Shown in pieces: positions 31,807 through 39,135 of a DNA stretch of 39,140 nucleotides. Source of the DNA: Ruminococcus sp. (GTDB taxonomy: Bacteria > Bacillota > Clostridia > Oscillospirales > Ruminococcaceae); assembly GCF_019417665.1 (NCBI RefSeq), contig NZ_DXUU01000024.1:1-39140 (forward strand). Reading direction: 5' to 3'. How positions within the stretch are numbered: the stretch's first letter is position 1; each line of letters starts with the position of its first letter. Made by a program: the position numbers and the translations under genes. The notes beneath the pieces are model-generated. The model had not been told where the DNA came from and searched no databases. It was given only the letters and a program-made list of their open reading frames with translations.

Positions 31807-33737
31807 TGCAGAATTATGAGCCGGATGTGACTCAGCTGCTGGGGCTGTATCAGCAGCTGGAAGATGATATTGTGGCAGATATGGTGCGGCGGATGCTGCG
31901 TATGGGGTTTGTGTCGGAAACCACCGCCTATCAGGCAGAGGTACTGCAATCTGCCGGTATCCTGTATGAGGACATTTTGCAGATGATCGCAGACCGGACA
32001 GATGCCAGTGTGGCACAGGTTCGGGCGATGTTTGAGGATGCCGGTGTGCGGACGGTGGAGATCGACAACGACACCCACGAAGCAGCCGGCGAAGCTCCGG
32101 CGGACATCCGGCAGGACGGCGGCATGAAGCAGGTGCTGGATGCCGGATACCGGAAAACACTGGGAACCATGCGGAATCTGGTCAGCACCACGGCGAACAC
32201 CACGCAGACTGCTTTCCTGCAAGCCTGTGACCGGGCGTATATGCAGGTGTCCTCCGGAGCGTTCAGCTATCAGGAAGCGATCCGCATGGCGGTGCGAGAT
32301 CTGGCGGACGGCGGTGCTTACATCACCTATCCCACCGGACACCGTGACCGCATTGATGTTGCGGTGCGGCGGTGCATCTTGACGGGCGTGGGACAGACTG
32401 CGGCGGCAGTGGCAAAGAAACGTGCGGAGGATTCGAGCTGTCAGTACATGGAACTGACGGCACACGGCGGAGCAAGACCGGAGCACGCCAGATGGCAGGG
32501 GCAGCTTGTCCAGATACAGGGCAAACGCACCAGGAAGATCATTGACGGGCTGAAAGTCTTTACCCTGCAAGAAATCGGCTATGGGGACGGCAGAGGCTTC
32601 AAGGGCTGGAACTGCCGGCACAACTGGCACCCGTATTATCCGGGACTGTCCACGCCGAACTACACGCCGGAGGAGATCGCCAAACTGGACGAAAAGAGCA
32701 TTTCTTACAATGGCGAGAAGTACACAGAGTATGAGATCAGCCAGATGCAGCGAAAGGGCGAGCGGAAGGTCAGAGCACTAAAGCGGCGTGCGGCGGCATT
32801 GGACGAAGCGGCAAAGAACACCGATGATCCAGCGTTAAAACAGGGTTTGAACGATGATTTTGCAGCGGTTTCTGTGCGTTTGAAAGATGCGGAAAAAACG
32901 CTGCAAGACTTCTGCCGCCAGACCGGACGGCGGAACGATACGTTCCGGTCACAGGTCAATGGGTTCGGACGGAGTGTTTCGCAGAGGGCGGTGCAGGCGG
33001 CGAAACGGCAGCAGACAGCAAGCCAGACTGCCGGAAATATTCCCAGCGGTCACGCTGTGGAAGTCACATCACCTACGCCAAAGGATAATGGCGGTACGGG
33101 AAAGACGTATCAGGCGGAGAAGATCGGCGGAAAAACGTTGACTTCTGGCGGTGACGGTGGTATAATAAAAGAACAGGAACGAATGCAAAGTTCTTCGGAT
33201 TATGCTGTTCCAAAAGATCTGGTAAAAAGCAGAGAGTTCAGGAGCAAGTTTGATTCCATGGATTCAGATAAAAAAATTCAGCGGCAGTATTATCAGGTTG
33301 CTAAGAAAATGCTGAACCATCGTTCCGGCACAAACGGTGAAGACCTGTACTTCTACAATACCAGAACGAAGAAATGGTATTCCTCAACAACAGGAACGCA
33401 AGCCGGAACGCCGGACTATACGGAAGAAATCCGCAGAGCGTTGCAAGAATCTGAAAAAGATGAAATCGTTTCGTTCCATAACCACCCACTTGGTATGCCG
33501 CCCAGTGACGGAGATCTGAACGCTGCATTGAAAAATGGGTATCAAAAGGGTTATACAATCGGACATGACGGTACAGTATTTGAATATACAGCACCAAAAG
33601 AATTTATACCACCCAGTATGTATGATGCAAAAAGAGCAAAATATACAAAAAAAGGTTGCTCGGAATTTGAAGCACAATTGAACACATTGCTGGAGTTGAA
33701 AGAATTGTTTCAATTTGATTTTAGGGAGGTAAAATAA
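31806..33737 (+). CDS. Minor capsid protein 2 fused to JAB/MPN metalloprotease-like domain
   Basis: 643 residues. Residues ~1-300 are the minor capsid 2/MuF-like head morphogenesis part (TAHGGARPEHARWQGQ, GYGDGRGFKGWNCRHNWHPYYPGLS). A helical, basic linker follows (~310-455). Residues ~460-643 are a separate domain with HNHPLGMPPSDGD: His558, His560, Ser567 and Asp570 fit the JAMM zinc motif HxH...SxxD; an upstream Glu in GEDLYFY may be the catalytic base. The last ~550 bp are clearly more AT-rich than the rest. MuF-type capsid proteins with toxin tips are known polymorphic effectors injected with phage DNA. A small gene follows directly. Confidence 0.88.
   Translation: MQNYEPDVTQLLGLYQQLEDDIVADMVRRMLRMGFVSETTAYQAEVLQSAGILYEDILQMIADRTDASVAQVRAMFEDAGVRTVEIDNDTHEAAGEAPADIRQDGGMKQVLDAGYRKTLGTMRNLVSTTANTTQTAFLQACDRAYMQVSSGAFSYQEAIRMAVRDLADGGAYITYPTGHRDRIDVAVRRCILTGVGQTAAAVAKKRAEDSSCQYMELTAHGGARPEHARWQGQLVQIQGKRTRKIIDGLKVFTLQEIGYGDGRGFKGWNCRHNWHPYYPGLSTPNYTPEEIAKLDEKSISYNGEKYTEYEISQMQRKGERKVRALKRRAAALDEAAKNTDDPALKQGLNDDFAAVSVRLKDAEKTLQDFCRQTGRRNDTFRSQVNGFGRSVSQRAVQAAKRQQTASQTAGNIPSGHAVEVTSPTPKDNGGTGKTYQAEKIGGKTLTSGGDGGIIKEQERMQSSSDYAVPKDLVKSREFRSKFDSMDSDKKIQRQYYQVAKKMLNHRSGTNGEDLYFYNTRTKKWYSSTTGTQAGTPDYTEEIRRALQESEKDEIVSFHNHPLGMPPSDGDLNAALKNGYQKGYTIGHDGTVFEYTAPKEFIPPSMYDAKRAKYTKKGCSEFEAQLNTLLELKELFQFDFREVK
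33138..33166 (+). promoter_or_regulatory. Promoter-like sequence at the JAB-domain junction
   Basis: TTGACT (33138-33143), 17-bp spacer, TGG and TATAAT (33161-33166), inside the coding sequence and exactly where the base composition changes. An in-frame ATG (33183-33185, residue 460) follows with a weak AGGA. It could express the 184-residue tip domain and the following small gene separately. Confidence 0.55.
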
Positions 33738-33738
33738 A

Positions 33739-33909
33739 GTGGATAATAATGAAAAGTATCGTTGCAGAGAAAGCGACGGCGAAGATAGAGAATCGCTGAA
33801 AAAACGATATGCCGGAAAAACTGTTGAAGAATTGGATGCGGAATTTGAAAAACTGAAAAAAGAATTTCTTGAAACGCATAAAGAACTGCAACAAGGATTG
33901 AATTCTTAG
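33739..33909 (+). CDS. 56-residue acidic coiled-coil protein, possible partner or immunity protein
   Basis: Starts with GTG 33739 one base after the capsid-toxin stop; the ribosome site GGGAGG lies 12 nt upstream. MDNNEKYRCRESDGEDRE is followed by a charged helix (EELDAEFEKLKKEFLETHKELQQG). AT-rich like the JAB domain. No membrane segment. Its position fits an immunity or chaperone gene of the effector, but 56 residues is short for that and I recognise no family. Confidence 0.6.
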   Translation: MDNNEKYRCRESDGEDRESLKKRYAGKTVEELDAEFEKLKKEFLETHKELQQGLNS

Positions 33910-33930
33910 CCAAAACCAAACACCACGAAA

Positions 33931-33955
33931 AGCATCTCAACCGAGGTGCTTTTTT
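33931..33955 (+). terminator. Tandem terminator, first copy
   Basis: AGCATCTC-AACC-GAGGTGCT followed by TTTTTT, directly after the 56-residue gene. Confidence 0.85.
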
Positions 33956-33975
33956 CTATGCCAAAAAGCGAAATG

Positions 33976-34000
33976 AGCATCTCAGACGAGGTGCTTTTTT
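33976..34000 (+). terminator. Tandem terminator, second copy
   Basis: AGCATCTC-AGAC-GAGGTGCT followed by TTTTTT; nearly identical to the first copy 45 bp upstream. Both lie inside the late operon, before the scaffold gene. Confidence 0.85.
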
Positions 34001-34029
34001 CATACATTTTTTGAAAAGGAGTTATCCCT

Positions 34030-34563
34030 ATGATCGATGAGAAATTTCTGGAGGGCATCGGCATCACCGACAAGGACACCGTGCAGAAGATCACGGAAGC
34101 CTATGCCGCAGACATCAAGGCGGAGCAGGACGCTGCCGCCGCCGTGCAGACGCAGCTGGACGAAGCCAGCAAGACCATTCAGTCCTACAAGGACATGGAC
34201 ATTGATGGCATCAAGGCAAGCGTGGAGGACTACAAGCAGAAGCTGGAACAGTCCGAGGCAGACCGTGCCGCATTTGAGTACCGCACCAAGCTGTCCCAGT
34301 ATGTCAAGGGATTGCAGCTGAAAAATGACGTGTACGAGAAGTATGTCACCGATCTGCTGACTTCCAAGGAACTGAAATTCGACGGCGACAAGCTGATCGG
34401 GGCGGACGATGTGGTGCAGCAGTTCCGCACTGCCCATGCAGACGCATTCGCCCCGAATCCGGGAGAACGTGCCGCTGTTCCCACTTCCGGCGGTCTGCCC
34501 AGTGCCATGAACGGCGTGGAAGCTGCGTTTTATGGCATGAATCCGAGTTTGAAGAAGTCCTAA
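34030..34563 (+). CDS. Scaffold protein, GP20 family
   Basis: 177 residues, ATG with AAAAGGAG upstream. Begins MIDEKFLEGIGITDK; a long coiled coil (AEQDAAAAVQTQLDEASKTI ... VEDYKQKLEQSEADRAAFEY) and a C-terminal part ending in basic residues are the layout of phage minor structural GP20 scaffolds. It guides coat assembly and precedes the coat gene. Confidence 0.88.
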   Translation: MIDEKFLEGIGITDKDTVQKITEAYAADIKAEQDAAAAVQTQLDEASKTIQSYKDMDIDGIKASVEDYKQKLEQSEADRAAFEYRTKLSQYVKGLQLKNDVYEKYVTDLLTSKELKFDGDKLIGADDVVQQFRTAHADAFAPNPGERAAVPTSGGLPSAMNGVEAAFYGMNPSLKKS

Positions 34564-34696
34564 CCCCTCAGTCAGTGCTACGCACTGCCAGCTTCCCTAA
34601 AGGGGAGCCTATAGAGAGGTGTTACCCCACCGTCTGCCCTACGGGCATCCACCTCAGCACAAGGCACGCCCTACGGGTGCCCTTTCAGGGGAGCCT
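34564..34696. repeat. Two palindromic repeats between scaffold and coat genes
   Basis: CCCCTCAGTCAGTGC-TAC-GCACTG... followed by CTTCCCTAAAGGGGAGCCT (34564-34610), then a longer variant with GCCCTACGGGC units and the same CAGGGGAGCCT ending (34625-34696). Same family as 38073-38118. Confidence 0.75.
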
Positions 34697-34732
34697 ATCA
34701 GGTAAGTTATTTTTATTTATGGAGGAAAAGTT

Positions 34733-35590
34733 ATGGCACATATTGCACAGGAACGATATTCGACACTGGTGGACGAGAAGCTGCGGTATACGCTGGTCAC
34801 CAAGGACAATCTGATCTTCAATCCCCGTTACGAGGGAAATCCCAAGGCAGGCAAGGTCAAGGTGCCGGTGCGTGATACCGAGGTAGAGGTCAAGAAGTAT
34901 GACAAGCAGACAGGTGCTGCGATCTCTGCCGGTTCTACCACCTATTTTGACATCAACATCGACATTGACGAGGCGGTCAACGAGATGATCGACGGCTATG
35001 ACGCTGCCAGCGTGCCGGACGGCATCACCGCAGAACGTCTGGACAGTGCCGGCTATTCTCTGGGTCTGTCTATGGACACCAGATCTATCCGTGCTCTGGA
35101 GGAAACCACCGGCATTACGGTGGCAGCGTCCAAGACTGCCTGCACCGACAGCACGGCATACAAGCAGGTGCTGGCGGCAAAGCGTGTGCAGTCCCGTATG
35201 GGTGTTCCCAACGACGGCAAACGCTGGCTGCTGGCATCGCCAGAATTCATGGAAGTGCTGCTGACAGACGACCGTTTTGTCAAGCAGGGTGACCTGTCCC
35301 AGGAACTGGTGCAGTCCGGCGTGGTGGGCAGGATCGCCGGCTACAACGTATTTGAGACCAACAACACCATGTTTGAGGACAGCCAGCTGGTATCCGGCAA
35401 GAAAACCACCACGGAATTCATCTGCGGTCACCCGAACTGGTGCCACCGCGTGCAGGAGTGGTCTGTTCCGGTCGCTATCAAGAACCTGACCAACGAGTAT
35501 ATCGGTTCTTCTGCGGTACAGGGCAGAAAGGTCTACGGCATCGGTATTTCCAAGCCGCAGACGGTCTATGTCAAGAGAGTGGAGGCGTAA
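34733..35590 (+). CDS. Major capsid (coat) protein
   Basis: 285 residues, ATG with GGAGG. Patterns FNPRYEGNPKAGKVKVPVRDTEV, TTYFDINIDIDEAVNEMIDGYDAASVPDG and RWLLASPEFMEVLL match Firmicutes phage coat proteins of the A118/P22-coat-like HK97-fold group. Directly downstream of the scaffold gene. Confidence 0.9.
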   Translation: MAHIAQERYSTLVDEKLRYTLVTKDNLIFNPRYEGNPKAGKVKVPVRDTEVEVKKYDKQTGAAISAGSTTYFDINIDIDEAVNEMIDGYDAASVPDGITAERLDSAGYSLGLSMDTRSIRALEETTGITVAASKTACTDSTAYKQVLAAKRVQSRMGVPNDGKRWLLASPEFMEVLLTDDRFVKQGDLSQELVQSGVVGRIAGYNVFETNNTMFEDSQLVSGKKTTTEFICGHPNWCHRVQEWSVPVAIKNLTNEYIGSSAVQGRKVYGIGISKPQTVYVKRVEA

Positions 35591-35593
35591 GGC

Positions 35594-36001
35594 ATGGCAT
35601 ATGCTGATTTTCCGTACTACCAGGATTTTTATCTTGGCGGTATGATACGGGATCCGACCGCATTCGGTCGGGCGGCAGAACGGGCAAGCGAGTATCTGGA
35701 CATGGTGACATTCGGGCGGCTGATGGACGGTGTGCCGCAGCCATGGGAAGACCGTGTCCGGCGGTGCTGCTGTGCATTGGCGGAAGCGATCGTCACCTAT
35801 CAGGCATACGGCACAGGCGGTGCAGAGGGCAGCGGTCTGAAAACGGCGGAGACCATCGGAGCGTACAGCGTCAGCTACGCTACCCCGACAGAAAGCATCG
35901 CCGCCCTGTTAAGCGGCGATACTGCCGGTTTGCAGGACTATCTCCGGAGCATCTGTATCCGGTATCTGGGCGGTTCCGGGCTGATGTATCGAGGGGTGTG
36001 A
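35594..36001 (+). CDS. Head-tail connector (adaptor) protein
   Basis: 135 residues, all-helical pattern (AFGRAAERASEYLDMVTFGRL, RVRRCCCALAEAIVTYQAY, LQDYLRSICIRYLG) typical of the adaptor that follows the coat gene. Three base pairs separate it from the coat stop. Confidence 0.75.
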   Translation: MAYADFPYYQDFYLGGMIRDPTAFGRAAERASEYLDMVTFGRLMDGVPQPWEDRVRRCCCALAEAIVTYQAYGTGGAEGSGLKTAETIGAYSVSYATPTESIAALLSGDTAGLQDYLRSICIRYLGGSGLMYRGV

Positions 36002-36002
36002 A

Positions 36003-36088
36003 ACTCCTCAGTCACTTCGTGACAGCTCCTCTGGGAGAGAAGCCTTTATCCCTCCGGCACTTCGTGCCACCTCCCTTTTCAAGGGAGG
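36003..36088. repeat. Two palindromic repeats between connector genes
   Basis: CTCCTCAGTCACTTCGTGACAG with GCTCCTCTGGGAGAGAAGCC (36003-36045), and CCCTCCGGCACTTCGTGCC with CCTCCCTTTTCAAGGGAGGCT (36050-36088). Confidence 0.75.
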
Positions 36089-36110
36089 CTGATTAGAAAG
36101 GAATTTTTCG

Positions 36111-36443
36111 ATGTACACGAACAAAATCGGCTGCACGGTATTTGCGAGAACAGTGGGAAAAGACCGCATGGAGCAGTATGTGCGGCACTTCTTCCCTGCG
36201 GTCTACTGGGAGGACATGAAAGGACAGAGCCAGAGCGGTACGTCTATGAAACAGCAGGACAGCGTGTTGTGTATCATTCCGGCGGCAGCGGTTTCCGGCT
36301 ATCTGCCGAAACGGAGCGACCGGATCTTCTGCGGCAGATGCACCGCCGCAGAACCACCGGAGGAATGCCGGACGGTCATGGAAGTGAAAGATTTTCGCTA
36401 TGGCTCTGCCGGTGTGCAGCACATCGAGGTGACGGCGGTATGA
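36111..36443 (+). CDS. Putative head-closure protein
   Basis: 110 residues, ATG with AAAGGA upstream, between adaptor and minor capsid genes where head-closure (stopper) proteins are encoded. Beta-rich, with CxxC-like Cys pairs (FCGRCTAAEPPEEC) that may bind metal. The family is not certain (DUF6751-like from memory). Confidence 0.65.
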   Translation: MYTNKIGCTVFARTVGKDRMEQYVRHFFPAVYWEDMKGQSQSGTSMKQQDSVLCIIPAAAVSGYLPKRSDRIFCGRCTAAEPPEECRTVMEVKDFRYGSAGVQHIEVTAV

Positions 36444-36769
36444 TCCTAACAGTAAAGATCAATTTCAATACCAAGCAGCTTCACGCAAAATCGGCAGCCC
36501 TGAAACAGCAGGCACAGGAATTTGTGGGCAATGAGCTGCTGCGGAAATGTGACCCCTATGTGCCGTTTGACACCGGTATGCTCCGGGATTCCGGCATCTC
36601 CCACAGCAAGCCGGCGGAAGGGTATCTGCTATGGAAAACACCCTATGCGGCGGTGCAGTGGTATGCCGGCGTTTCCCGTGGGCTGCGTGGGAAAAAGTGG
36701 GCACTTCGGGCGTGGGCAGACCACGGCAAGCTCATTCTGAAAAACGCCCGTATCCTTGCAAAGGGGTGA
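36440..36769 (+). CDS. Minor capsid/HK97-gp10-like protein
   Basis: 109 residues from ATG 36440, overlapping the gene before by 4 bp. The pattern ELLRKCDPYVPFDTGMLRDSG, then YLLWKTPYAAVQWYAG and WALRAWADHGKLILKNA, is the phage minor capsid/gp10 family involved in head-tail joining. Confidence 0.85.
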   Translation: MILTVKINFNTKQLHAKSAALKQQAQEFVGNELLRKCDPYVPFDTGMLRDSGISHSKPAEGYLLWKTPYAAVQWYAGVSRGLRGKKWALRAWADHGKLILKNARILAKG

Positions 36770-36773
36770 TAGA

Positions 36774-37214
36774 ATGGCAATCATTTCAGCGATCCGGGAG
36801 TATATCGCCGAATGCCCTTTGCTCCATGACGGAGCGATCTTAGGCGTAGACCAGCTGGAGGCGGACACCATCGGCTATACTGTGGACACTACACCATGTG
36901 AACCAGTGGTGCAGAAGTACACGGACGGCAGCGACAAGCGGCAGTTTCTGTTCGTCTTTGCCAGCCGGGAGAAGTACGGGGAAAGAGTGCTGGAGAACAT
37001 CGCCAATTCCGGTTTCTACGAGGACTTTGCGGACTGGATCGAGCGGAACAACTGGCAGGGTATCTTTCCGGAACTGGGCGACTATCGGACACCATACCGC
37101 ATGGACATTGTTTCCAGCGGCTATGCCTATGACACCGGCGATGATACGGCTCGCTATCAGATCCAATTACGACTGATGTATTATCAGGACAGGAGGTATT
37201 TTACACATGGGTAA
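36774..37214 (+). CDS. Tail terminator-like/minor capsid protein
   Basis: 146 residues from ATG 36774. Patterns IREYIAECPLLHDGAI, FLFVFASREKYGERVLENIANSGFYEDFADWIE and YQIQLRLMYYQ fit the tail-terminator-position protein before the major tail gene. Its end overlaps the next gene by 8 bp. Confidence 0.75.
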   Translation: MAIISAIREYIAECPLLHDGAILGVDQLEADTIGYTVDTTPCEPVVQKYTDGSDKRQFLFVFASREKYGERVLENIANSGFYEDFADWIERNNWQGIFPELGDYRTPYRMDIVSSGYAYDTGDDTARYQIQLRLMYYQDRRYFTHG

Positions 37215-38010
37215 GAATTTGAAAAACGCAGACCTTGTGCTGCGTACCGGCAAGGTGGCTTTTTATCATGTGCTGGGACAGAGCGTCTATACACGCATGG
37301 AGGGCTTCACCGGTCTCTCCACGTCCAAAAATCCCACAGAGTATAATCGGCAGTATGTGGACGAGGATTTCAAACGAACGGATATTACCGGCTATAACAC
37401 TGCCATTGCTTATGCAATGGATCGCCACAAAAAGCATCCTGTGACGGATGACATTATCAACATTCACGAGAACGAGCTGCTGGGACAGGATGCGGTGCGT
37501 TCTATCATCAATGTGGATATGACCACAGCACAGCAAGGGGGCAACGGCATCTGGTCGGCATCGGCAAAGATGCGTGACTATGCGGTCATTCCGGATGCAG
37601 ACGGCGACACCACAGACTGCATGACCTATTCCGGCAACTTTAAGACAAGGGGCGAAATGGAAGATGTCACGGTGTTCAGCACTGATGATTTTCAGACCAT
37701 TACACTTTCCACCAACACCAAGCCGGTACTGAAAACGCTGTCTGTTTCTTACGGCAGTGAAAATCTGCTGAAACCCACATTCAAGTCCGACATTACGGAG
37801 TACACGGTCAGCAAGATCGGTTCTCTGAGTGTATATGCAACAGCGGAGAGCAATACGTTTAGCATTACGGTTTCCTGCAACGGAAAGTCTTCGTCCATTA
37901 CCACTGCTGGTGTGGCATTTACCGTCAAGGAAGGCGACTATATCTACATTACTGTTACAAACGGTGCACTGGGTTCTAATACCTATGCCGTTAAGTGCAG
38001 TGCTTCGTAA
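37207..38010 (+). CDS. Major tail tube protein with Ig-like C-terminal domain
   Basis: 267 residues. The tube part covers ~1-175 (VAFYHVLGQSVYTRMEGFTGLSTSKNPTEYNRQYVDE). The last ~90 residues (LKTLSVSYGSENLLKPTFKSDITEYTV ... YAVKCSAS) look like a cadherin-like/Ig-fold beta-sandwich, often displayed on phage tails to bind surface sugars or mucin. The tube helps DNA delivery. Confidence 0.85.
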   Translation: MGKNLKNADLVLRTGKVAFYHVLGQSVYTRMEGFTGLSTSKNPTEYNRQYVDEDFKRTDITGYNTAIAYAMDRHKKHPVTDDIINIHENELLGQDAVRSIINVDMTTAQQGGNGIWSASAKMRDYAVIPDADGDTTDCMTYSGNFKTRGEMEDVTVFSTDDFQTITLSTNTKPVLKTLSVSYGSENLLKPTFKSDITEYTVSKIGSLSVYATAESNTFSITVSCNGKSSSITTAGVAFTVKEGDYIYITVTNGALGSNTYAVKCSAS

Positions 38011-38011
38011 T

Positions 38012-38118
38012 ACCCCTCAGTTAATGTTATGCACTAACAACTCAGCACAAAGCAAGCTTTTTAGAGGAATTACCCCTCAGTCAGCCTACGGCTGCCAGCT
38101 TCCCTTTCAGGGGAGCCT
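38012..38118. repeat. Palindromic repeats between tail tube and chaperone genes
   Basis: A degenerate copy (38012-38068) and an intact one (CCCCTCAGTCAGCC-TAC-GGCTGCCAGC, TTCCCTTTCAGGGGAGCCT; 38073-38118). Confidence 0.75.
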
Positions 38119-38143
38119 AAAATGTGTTTTTATGGAGGAATGA

Positions 38144-38512
38144 ATGATGAAAGATGATCTGACGATCTGGCATATCCACGGACTGGAGCTGCCGCTGGAC
38201 ATTGAGGAAGCGGACACCGTGGAAAAGTATGAAGCTGCTCTGGCACAGCTGGAGCAGAATATGCCGGCGGACAAGTCCGGCGGTACTGCGGCATATATCC
38301 GTGCGTACTGCAAGGCGTTTCGCACGCTATATGATACCCTGTTCGGCGATGGCACGGCGGAGCAGATCTTTTCCGGGATTTCGGACAATGCACGGCAGTA
38401 TACCGCAGTGTACGGCGAATTTCTGACCTTTGTGGCAAAACAGGCGGCACAGGCACAGGAAGCACAAAGACAGCTGCAAAAGAAATACCTGCCCAAAGGC
38501 GGCAGACGATGA
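38144..38512 (+). CDS. Tail assembly chaperone-position protein (DUF6673-like)
   Basis: 122 residues; GGAGG lies 5-8 nt before two adjacent ATGs (38144, 38147). Begins with a beta strand pair (LTIWHIHGLELPLDIEEADT), then helices. It occupies the gp14/gpG place before Gp15. It overlaps Gp15 by 4 bp. Family name from memory. Confidence 0.7.
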   Translation: MMKDDLTIWHIHGLELPLDIEEADTVEKYEAALAQLEQNMPADKSGGTAAYIRAYCKAFRTLYDTLFGDGTAEQIFSGISDNARQYTAVYGEFLTFVAKQAAQAQEAQRQLQKKYLPKGGRR

Positions 38513-39075
38513 ATCTGCTGTACGATGCCCTGCCGGACACGGTGACGGTAGACGGCAAGGCGTACCGGATCTACACCGACTTTCGGGACTGGCTGCGGTT
38601 CTACGATATGCAGGAGGACGATGGTCTTTCCAAACGGGAAAAGCTGCTGCTGATGCTGGAATGGTACATCGACAAGCCACCGCTCTCCTGTCTGGAGGAG
38701 GCCCTGGAAGCTCTCATTGGGTTTGCGACACGCTCCGAGGAGCAGCCGGAACAGCGGCAGGAGCATTCCGGACGCAAAACCACTGACCGGGTGCTGTCAT
38801 GGCAGTATGATGCAGCCTATGTGTATGCGGCGTTCCTGTCGGTCTATCACATGGACTTGCAGCAGGTGGAGCAGATGCACTGGCATCTGTTTCTGGGGCT
38901 GTTTGATGCCCTTCCGGACGAAACACCCATTAAGCAGCGGATGGGATACCGCAGTGTGAATCTGGCGGAGATCAAGGACAAGAACGAACGGCTGCGGATC
39001 CGGAAGATTCAGGATCGCATCCGCATTCCGCAGCCGGAGCTGGACGGCTATCAATGCGGTGCGTTTTTCGGATAG
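38509..39075 (+). CDS. Bacteriophage Gp15 family tail protein
   Basis: 188 residues. MNLLYDALPDTVTVDGKAYRIYTDFRDWLRF is the standard N-terminus of phage Gp15 proteins, normally followed by the tape measure gene, here beyond the window. Probable tail assembly chaperone. It ends at 39075. Confidence 0.9.
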   Translation: MNLLYDALPDTVTVDGKAYRIYTDFRDWLRFYDMQEDDGLSKREKLLLMLEWYIDKPPLSCLEEALEALIGFATRSEEQPEQRQEHSGRKTTDRVLSWQYDAAYVYAAFLSVYHMDLQQVEQMHWHLFLGLFDALPDETPIKQRMGYRSVNLAEIKDKNERLRIRKIQDRIRIPQPELDGYQCGAFFG

Positions 39076-39106
39076 ATAAATCCTGTTTTAGAGCCTGTTC
39101 AGTATC

Positions 39107-39135
39107 TTTACACCAAGTTCTAAAAGAAGTATAAT
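39107..39135 (+). promoter_or_regulatory. Promoter-like sequence at the right window edge
   Basis: TTTACA (39107-39112), 17-bp spacer, TATAAT (39130-39135), just after the Gp15 gene. The tape measure gene would normally follow without a promoter, so an inserted element or cargo gene may begin here. Confidence 0.5.

Noticed and set aside
31659..32630. Minus-strand open frame of 323 codons
   Set aside because: Antisense to the minor capsid gene; composition typical of a shadow frame.
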